Source: Acidimicrobiales bacterium (GTDB lineage: Bacteria > Actinomycetota > Acidimicrobiia > Acidimicrobiales > RAAP-2). Taken from it: 12,632 nt of DNA. Below, piece by piece: positions 9,094 to 12,632 of this stretch; positions within the stretch are counted from its first letter, which is position 1; every line of letters begins with the position of its first letter. The translations under genes and the position numbers were made by a program. The stretch is from contig JADGOD010000174.1 in NCBI GenBank assembly GCA_017883125.1, positions 1 through 12,632 on the forward strand, given 5' to 3'. The notes below the pieces were generated by a model. The model did not search any database. It was not told where the DNA came from and was given only the letters and a program-made list of their open reading frames with translations.

Positions 9094-9111
9094 CGCTCAG
9101 CCCCCGGGCTG
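9070..9111. terminator. Two short hairpins across the convergent stop codons (possible bidirectional terminator)
   Basis: GCGGTC at 9070-9075 pairs with GACCGC at 9084-9089 (6-bp stem, 8-nt loop) at the end of the ABM gene. CAGCC at 9098-9102 pairs with GGCTG at 9107-9111 (5-bp stem, 4-nt loop) over the mutase stop. Neither is followed by a T run on either strand. With 3 nt between the two stops, any termination signals must lie inside coding sequence, but short G/C stems like these also arise by chance in high-GC genes. Confidence 0.25.
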
Positions 9112-10692
9112 GTACATGCCGAAGACGCCCCGGAGGGTGTCGGCCACCTCGCCGAGGGTGGCCATGCGGCGCAGTGCTTCCTTCATCGGGACGAGCATGT
9201 TGTTGGTGCCTCGGGCTGCCGCCTCGAGGTCAGCCAGGGCCGCGTCGACGCCGGCTTGGTCGCGCTCGGCACGGACCTTCGCCAACCGGGCGACCTGATC
9301 CTTCTGGAGCTGCGGGTCGATCGGGAAGACGTCTGCCGGCTCGGAGGTGTCATCGGTGAACTTGTTCATCCCGATCACGATCTTCTGGCCGCTGTCGATC
9401 TCCTTGGCGTAGGCGTAGGCGGCCGACTCGATCTCGTCCTGCATGTAGCGGGCCTCGATCGCGGCGACCGCTCCACCCATCTCATCGATCTGCTCGAGGT
9501 ACCTCATCGCCGCCGCCTCGATCTGATCGGTCAGCGTCTCGACGAAATACGACCCAGCCAGCGGGTCCACGGTGTCGGCGATGCCCGACTCGTAGCCGAC
9601 GATCTGCTGGGTCCGCAGGGCGATCTTCGCCGCGTTCTCCGTGGGAAGCCCCAGCGCCTCATCGAATCCGTTGGTGTGGAGGCTCTGGGTGCCGCCGAGG
9701 GCGGCAGCCATCGCCTGGATCGTGACGCGGACGATGTTGTTCTCAGGCTGCTGGGCGGTCAGCGTCGAGCCACCCACCTGGGTGTGGAACCGCAGGACCT
9801 TGGAGCGCTCGTCCTTGGCGTGGAAGCGATCCGTCATGATGCGGGCCCACATCCGGCGAGCGGCGCGGAACTTCGCCACCTCCTCGAAGAGGTTGTTGTG
9901 GCTGTTCCAGAAGAAGCTCAACCGCGGAGCGAAGGCATCGACCTCGAGGCCCGCTGCTTGAGCCGCCTCGACGTAGGCGATCCCGTTGGCGATGGTGAAG
10001 GCGATCTCCTGGACCGCCGTCGAACCGGCCTCGCGGATGTGGTAGCCGGAGATCGAGATGGTGTTCCAGCTCGGCAGGTTCTCGGCGCAGTAGCCGAAGA
10101 TGTCGACGATCAGCCGCATCGAGGGCCGTGGCGGGTAGATGTAGGTGCCCCGGGCCACGTACTCCTTCAAGATGTCGTTCTGGATCGTGCCCCGGATCTT
10201 GGCGCCCTCGACTCCCTGCTCCTCGGCGACGAGCTGGTACATGAGCAGCAGGGTCGAGGCGGTCGAGTTGATGGTCATCGACGTGGTTACCTGGTCGAGA
10301 GGCAGGTCCTTGAGCAGGAGCCGCATGTCAGCGAGGGAGTCGATGGCGACACCGACCTTGCCGACCTCGCCCTCGGCACGGGGGTGGTCCGAGTCGTAGC
10401 CCATCTGGGTGGGCAGGTCGAAGGCACAGCTCAGACCGGTCTGGCCGGCATCGAGGAGGAACTTGAACCGCTCGTTGGTCGACTCCGCGTTGCCGAAGCC
10501 GGCGTACTGGCGCATCGTCCAGAGGCGCTGGCGGTACATCTCGGCGTGGACGCCTCGGGTGTAGGGGTACGAGCCGGGTGCTCCGAGCTGCACCTCGGGG
10601 TCGAAGCCCTCGAGATCAGCGGCGGTGTAGAGGGCTTTGATCTCGATCCCGGAGTCAGTCTGGCGGGAGTTAGCGTTCTTTGCGTCAGTCAC
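9097..10692 (-). CDS. Methylmalonyl-CoA mutase large (alpha) subunit, no B12-binding domain
   Basis: The substrate-binding TIM-barrel subunit of an adenosylcobalamin-dependent acyl-CoA mutase, interconverting methylmalonyl-CoA and succinyl-CoA. At about 531 residues it stops before the cobalamin-binding domain (no DxHxxG), so it must pair with a separate small subunit, not seen here. Seen, numbered from GTG 10692: RLWTMRQYAGFG (56-67), GLSCAFDLPTQMGYDSDHPR (86-105), GTIQNDILKEYVARGTYIYP (168-187), ISISGYHIREAG (212-223) with His218, FAPRLSFFWNSHNN (254-267) and TQSLHTNGFDEAL (335-347). Tyr63 and Arg181 align with Tyr89 and Arg207 of Propionibacterium mutase, which hold the substrate carboxylate, and Ala90 takes the place of the Asp of 2-hydroxyisobutyryl-CoA mutase; isobutyryl-CoA mutases have Phe and Gln at the first two sites. 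So methylmalonyl-CoA is the best substrate guess. GTG 10692 is preferred; TTG 10701 is the alternative and overlaps a likely -10 box. Convergent with the ABM gene. Confidence 0.92.
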   Translation of the reverse strand: MTDAKNANSRQTDSGIEIKALYTAADLEGFDPEVQLGAPGSYPYTRGVHAEMYRQRLWTMRQYAGFGNAESTNERFKFLLDAGQTGLSCAFDLPTQMGYDSDHPRAEGEVGKVGVAIDSLADMRLLLKDLPLDQVTTSMTINSTASTLLLMYQLVAEEQGVEGAKIRGTIQNDILKEYVARGTYIYPPRPSMRLIVDIFGYCAENLPSWNTISISGYHIREAGSTAVQEIAFTIANGIAYVEAAQAAGLEVDAFAPRLSFFWNSHNNLFEEVAKFRAARRMWARIMTDRFHAKDERSKVLRFHTQVGGSTLTAQQPENNIVRVTIQAMAAALGGTQSLHTNGFDEALGLPTENAAKIALRTQQIVGYESGIADTVDPLAGSYFVETLTDQIEAAAMRYLEQIDEMGGAVAAIEARYMQDEIESAAYAYAKEIDSGQKIVIGMNKFTDDTSEPADVFPIDPQLQKDQVARLAKVRAERDQAGVDAALADLEAAARGTNNMLVPMKEALRRMATLGEVADTLRGVFGMYQPGG

Positions 10693-10700
10693 GAGTGCCA

Positions 10701-10730
10701 AGGTTAGATCCCAGCGTCGCCATCGGTCAC
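10701..10730 (-). promoter_or_regulatory. Candidate promoter of the mutase gene (GTGACC-18-TAACCT)
   Basis: On the minus strand, GTGACC (10725-10730; 4 of 6 matches to TTGACA) and TAACCT (10701-10706; TANNNT) are separated by 18 nt. The -10 box ends 8 nt before GTG 10692, so transcription would start at or within a base or two of the start codon, giving a leaderless mRNA. There is no Shine-Dalgarno at a useful distance from this GTG. A GGGA 7 nt before TTG 10701 is the competing explanation. Confidence 0.38.
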
Positions 10731-10826
10731 ACCGAGGATCCGGACGGCGGGCTTCCCCGAGGAGATCCTCCAGCGGTGCGGGGGTTGGGCGCCGATTCGA
10801 CCGTCCGGCGTTGCCGTTCGAGCACT

Positions 10827-10856
10827 TAGGATCGGCGGGAAACGACGATCAAGGAG
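10827..10856 (+). promoter_or_regulatory. Peroxiredoxin leader: candidate -10 (TAGGAT) and Shine-Dalgarno (AAGGAG)
   Basis: TAGGAT at 10827-10832 fits a -10 box; no good -35 is found 16-18 nt upstream. AAGGAG at 10851-10856 lies 7 nt before ATG 10864 and clearly sets that start. The implied leader is about 25 nt. The 171-nt divergent region to the mutase start therefore seems to hold two outward-facing promoters. Confidence 0.45.
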
Positions 10857-10863
10857 TGATGCC

Positions 10864-11349
10864 ATGACAATCTCAGTTGGAGACCGACTTCCCGATGTGA
10901 AGGTCATGACCATGGGGGCTTCTGGGCCGACCCCGGTGCAGACAGGCGAGATCCTCTCCAAGGGGAAGGTCGTCCTCTTCGCCGTCCCCGGGGCCTTCAC
11001 CCCGACGTGCTCGGACCACCACCTCCCCAGCTACGTGATCCGCAACCAGGAGCTCCGGGCAAAGGGCGTCGACACGATCGCCTGCATCTCGGTCAACGAC
11101 GCGTTCGTGATGGGCGCGTGGGGTGCCTCGCAGAACGTCGGAGACGGCGTGCTCATGCTCGGTGACGGAAACGGCGAGTTCACCAAGGCCCTCGGCCTCG
11201 AGCTGGACGTCACCGGCGCCGGGCTCGGCATCCGCTCTCAGCGCTACGCCATGATCATCGAAGATGGGATCGTGACGCTCCTCAACATCGAGACCGCACC
11301 CGGGTCGATCGAGCTCAGCGGCGCAGAAGCAGTCCTGAACGCTCTCTAG
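10864..11349 (+). CDS. Type II / Prx5-family peroxiredoxin
   Basis: A 161-residue thiol peroxidase reducing hydrogen peroxide and organic hydroperoxides. Seen: VGDRLPDVKV (5-14), the active-site loop VPGAFTPTCSDHHLPSY (41-57) with peroxidatic Cys49 and Thr46, ACISVNDAFVMGAWG (73-87), LGLELDVTGAGLGIRSQRYA (110-129) with the active-site Arg, and the closing GAEAVLNAL (153-161). A second Cys, Cys74, sits where plant type II enzymes carry theirs (Cys51/Cys76), while the C-terminal resolving Cys of animal Prx5 is absent. Regeneration by glutaredoxin or another thiol is therefore likely. Start fixed by AAGGAG 7 nt upstream. It stands alone, divergent from the mutase gene and followed by a gene-free region with strong hairpins. 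The family is certain; the electron donor is inferred. Confidence 0.95.
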   Translation: MTISVGDRLPDVKVMTMGASGPTPVQTGEILSKGKVVLFAVPGAFTPTCSDHHLPSYVIRNQELRAKGVDTIACISVNDAFVMGAWGASQNVGDGVLMLGDGNGEFTKALGLELDVTGAGLGIRSQRYAMIIEDGIVTLLNIETAPGSIELSGAEAVLNAL

Positions 11350-11386
11350 CCCCTCTCGACAGCTGGCCCGATCAGCCGATCACGAC

Positions 11387-11422
11387 CGCCCCGCTTCGTG
11401 GACAGGTTCATGCAGCGGGGCG
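11387..11422 (+). terminator. Hairpin 1 after the peroxiredoxin gene
   Basis: CGCCCCGCT at 11387-11395 and AGCGGGGCG at 11414-11422 form a perfect 9-bp G/C-rich stem with an 18-nt loop, starting 38 nt after the stop codon. No T run follows, so at best an actinobacterial type of intrinsic terminator without a U tract. Confidence 0.4.
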
Positions 11423-11437
11423 TCAAGGTCAGCTTCT

Positions 11438-11479
11438 TCGGTGACGGGCTTCGGCCTCAATGGCGGAGCCCGTCACCGA
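11438..11479. terminator. Hairpin 2: perfect 13-bp inverted repeat
   Basis: TCGGTGACGGGCT at 11438-11450 is exactly mirrored by AGCCCGTCACCGA at 11467-11479, with a 16-nt loop in which GCC/GGC can pair again. This is the strongest inverted repeat in the window, 15 nt after hairpin 1. It may terminate peroxiredoxin transcription, or could be a protein-binding palindrome or part of a structured RNA. No T run flanks it on either strand. Confidence 0.5.
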
Positions 11480-11534
11480 CTCGAGGGCGCCCCGCAGCCA
11501 TGGAGTTCGTCGGCGGGACCACTCCAGCGACGGT

Positions 11535-11562
11535 GCGGCCCCTCGAAGGCTGTAGGGGCCGC
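11535..11562. terminator. Hairpin 3: perfect 9-bp inverted repeat
   Basis: GCGGCCCCT at 11535-11543 pairs with AGGGGCCGC at 11554-11562, leaving a 10-nt loop. It is a compact, very stable stem but again lacks a clear T run. It could act as a terminator in either direction or as a structural element with hairpins 1 and 2. Confidence 0.4.
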
Positions 11563-11903
11563 CGGTTCGTTGCAGTGACGACCACCAATTTCAGCCATTC
11601 TCGAAGTACTGGCCCACGTAGATGACAGTGGAATGGACGGCTGAAGATTGCAGATTCCTCGCGAGGGCGGGGTGCGCCGCAAGTGCAGCCGTTCTCCTGC
11701 GGGCATCAATGCTCAGCAGCGATCAAGATCTGAGGCAACCGGCACCTTCTCGGGCTCGGAAGGAGCAGATTCTTTGACTCGGACCAGCGCAAGACCTACC
11801 TCGCGTCGTACCTACCTTCGCTGGATACACAGTGACGCCTTGTCCGTCTGCCCCTAGGCAGTCAGTGGCTACGGCCCGAAGGCGGTCCTCCCGGACCCAG
11901 ATG

Positions 11904-12632
11904 TCAGTGAGCCGGGACGCCTGCTGGCGGACCTGCCGGGACGCTCACCGGAGGGCCGCTTGAGTGGCTCACGGGAGGAGTGACCGGTACGCCTGCTGGC
12001 GGACCTGCCGGGACGCTCACGGGAGGGTTGCTTGTGTTGGCGCCATTGGTGGTCGCCCCCCCTGTAGCTCCCCCAGTCGTGGTCGTCGTGTTCGGACGAC
12101 TGACGCTGGCGCAGAACACCTGGATCGTCTCACCCTTGGCTAGCGCAGCTGCAGTCAGGTTCGGGAAGAGGTCCGGGGCGTTGCTCGAGCGGTGTGCCAA
12201 GGCTTGCGCCTTGTTCGCTGCCGCCCACGCAGTGCACTGGCCAAAGGCGTTCTCCGTCGTGATGGTCCGGCCCGCCTCGGTCGTCGGGGTGGTTGAATCG
12301 CCCCCGGTGTCATTGGTCGAGCCGTGGTTGTTGGGGTTCGGGACCGAGACCCCGATGTGGGAGAGCCCCTGGGAGACGGCCGACTGGGCCGGTGTGGGCA
12401 GTGAACCCGTGGCAGCAGCGGCAGTAGCGCCGAGAGCTAGAGCTCCAGCAGCAGCTGCGGCAGCCTTGATGGTGAGGATCTTTCCGAGCACGTTTCTCTT
12501 CCCTTCTCCAACAACGGAGCTACTTGCGTCTCCGGACGCTGCGAGCGCAGCGACCGTGGTGGCTTCGATCGGACTGGTTCCTTCCAATACGTGAGGCTTC
12601 GCCGCCTGGATGAGCGCGGCCAGACCCCTCAA
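11904..12632 (-). CDS. Membrane-anchored protein with Cys-pair domain and Pro-rich repeat tail (5' end beyond right edge)
   Basis: I do not recognise a named family. The frame is open to the right edge, where the first codon is TTG; it may be internal Leu, so the true start is probably outside. The visible 242 residues show a polar N-terminal part (1-48), a Lys/Arg-flanked Ala-rich hydrophobic segment (about 52-75, likely a membrane span with KR before it, cytoplasm inside), a Ser/Thr/Asn-rich stretch (95-125), a short domain with two Cys about 41 apart (GQCTAW, Cys133, and VFCAS, Cys174), a Thr/Gly-rich linker (181-202) and a tail repeating PPVSVPAGPPAGVP. The general plan, a short cytoplasmic part, one span and an outer segment with a Cys-to-Cys helix region, is seen in actinobacterial anti-sigma-factor-like and sigma-gene-linked proteins, but this is inference only. 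The Cys pair may form a disulfide outside the membrane. No terminator with a T run follows. Confidence 0.75.
   Translation of the reverse strand: MRGLAALIQAAKPHVLEGTSPIEATTVAALAASGDASSSVVGEGKRNVLGKILTIKAAAAAAGALALGATAAAATGSLPTPAQSAVSQGLSHIGVSVPNPNNHGSTNDTGGDSTTPTTEAGRTITTENAFGQCTAWAAANKAQALAHRSSNAPDLFPNLTAAALAKGETIQVFCASVSRPNTTTTTGGATGGATTNGANTSNPPVSVPAGPPAGVPVTPPVSHSSGPPVSVPAGPPAGVPAH
11917..12027. repeat. Imperfect 39-nt direct repeat in the Pro-rich tail
   Basis: Positions 11917-11955 and 11989-12027 are identical over the first 32 nt and differ at one base in the last 7. They start 72 nt apart, so the repeat keeps the reading frame (24 codons) and encodes PPVSVPAGPPAGV twice. A partial third copy (GCTCACGGGAGG) lies between them around 11967-11978. 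Near-identity at the DNA level points to a recent in-frame duplication and possible length variation between strains. Confidence 0.85.

Larger units (their letters stand above)
11350..11903. other. 554-nt intergenic region, no convincing gene
   Basis: Between the peroxiredoxin stop and the stop of the convergent gene at the right edge. Short open frames exist on both strands but have no ribosome-binding site, no recognisable family and Arg/Ser/Pro-rich content typical of chance frames in G/C-rich DNA. No tRNA-like T-loop or cloverleaf was found. The first 215 nt carry three separate inverted repeats, listed individually. From about 11563 to 11880 the sequence looks less G/C-biased by eye and shows no marked structure; a decayed gene or a small RNA cannot be excluded. 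Confidence 0.6.

Noticed and set aside
9256..10707. Very long plus-strand open frame (483 codons) opposite the mutase gene
   Set aside because: The minus strand encodes a complete mutase subunit with all expected motifs. The antisense product is rich in Leu/Val/Asp/Arg without recognisable domains and is an artefact of codon bias.
10711..10717. GTTAGAT resembling a recombination core site upstream of the mutase gene
   Set aside because: A single 7-nt match to a degenerate motif is expected by chance, and the bases are better explained as part of the -10 region on the other strand.
11350..11600. Integron attC site or attachment site
   Set aside because: The stems are perfect rather than imperfect attC-like pairs, no RYYYAAC/GTTRRRY core pair brackets them, and no integrase or cassette gene is present.
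11398..11857. Small open frames of 69-78 codons in the intergenic region (11398-11625 plus, 11473-11709 minus, 11648-11857 plus)
   Set aside because: No Shine-Dalgarno, no family resemblance, and the first two span the strong hairpins; composition fits chance frames.
11917..12027. CRISPR-like repeat-spacer pattern
   Set aside because: Only two full copies, inside a coding frame, encoding a repeated Pro-rich peptide; no cas genes.

Overview
This window looks like chromosomal DNA from a high-GC actinobacterium. The signs are strong G/C bias at third codon positions, frequent GTG starts, an acyl-CoA carboxylase alpha chain with biotin carboxylase and biotinyl domain fused in one polypeptide, and an rmlD-rhamnosyltransferase gene order also known from mycobacteria. 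No mycolate or arabinogalactan genes are visible. A deep-branching actinobacterium, for example of the Acidimicrobiia, is a reasonable but unproven guess. No rRNA, tRNA, CRISPR array, insertion sequence or prophage gene was found.

Layout. Positions 1-1978 (minus) hold the first 659 codons of secA, cut by the left edge. Positions 2122-5742 (minus) hold a tight cluster transcribed birA > rmlB-like dehydratase > rmlD > GT2 rhamnosyltransferase-like gene, with gaps of 11, 6 and 25 nt, ending 143 nt before secA. Divergently, 5837-9093 (plus) holds an acyl-CoA carboxylase alpha chain, an M20 amidohydrolase and a small ABM-fold protein, probably one operon. A methylmalonyl-CoA mutase large subunit (9097-10692, minus) meets the ABM gene tail to tail with 3 nt between them. 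A type II/Prx5 peroxiredoxin follows on the plus strand (10864-11349). Positions 11350-11903 hold no convincing gene but three strong inverted repeats. The right edge holds the 3' part of a gene for a membrane-anchored protein with a Cys-Cys extracytoplasmic segment and a Pro-rich repeated tail (11904-12632, minus).

How the genes fit together. BirA would biotinylate the Lys of the divergently encoded carboxylase, so enzyme and substrate share one intergenic region. The carboxylase and the mutase fit a propionyl-CoA > methylmalonyl-CoA > succinyl-CoA route, but the carboxylase beta chain, the epimerase and the mutase's B12-binding partner are not in the window. RmlB-like and RmlD act in dTDP-L-rhamnose synthesis, and the GT2 enzyme is the likely user of the product; rmlA and rmlC are absent here.

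Most of the window is housekeeping metabolism. I see no clear new defence or mobile system. The points most worth a second look are the altered catalytic Thr-Cys-Glu triad of the RmlB-like enzyme, a recurring TANNNT box just upstream of three genes that lack a good Shine-Dalgarno site (possible leaderless transcripts), the hairpin cluster after the peroxiredoxin gene, and the Cys-pair/Pro-repeat membrane protein at the right edge.
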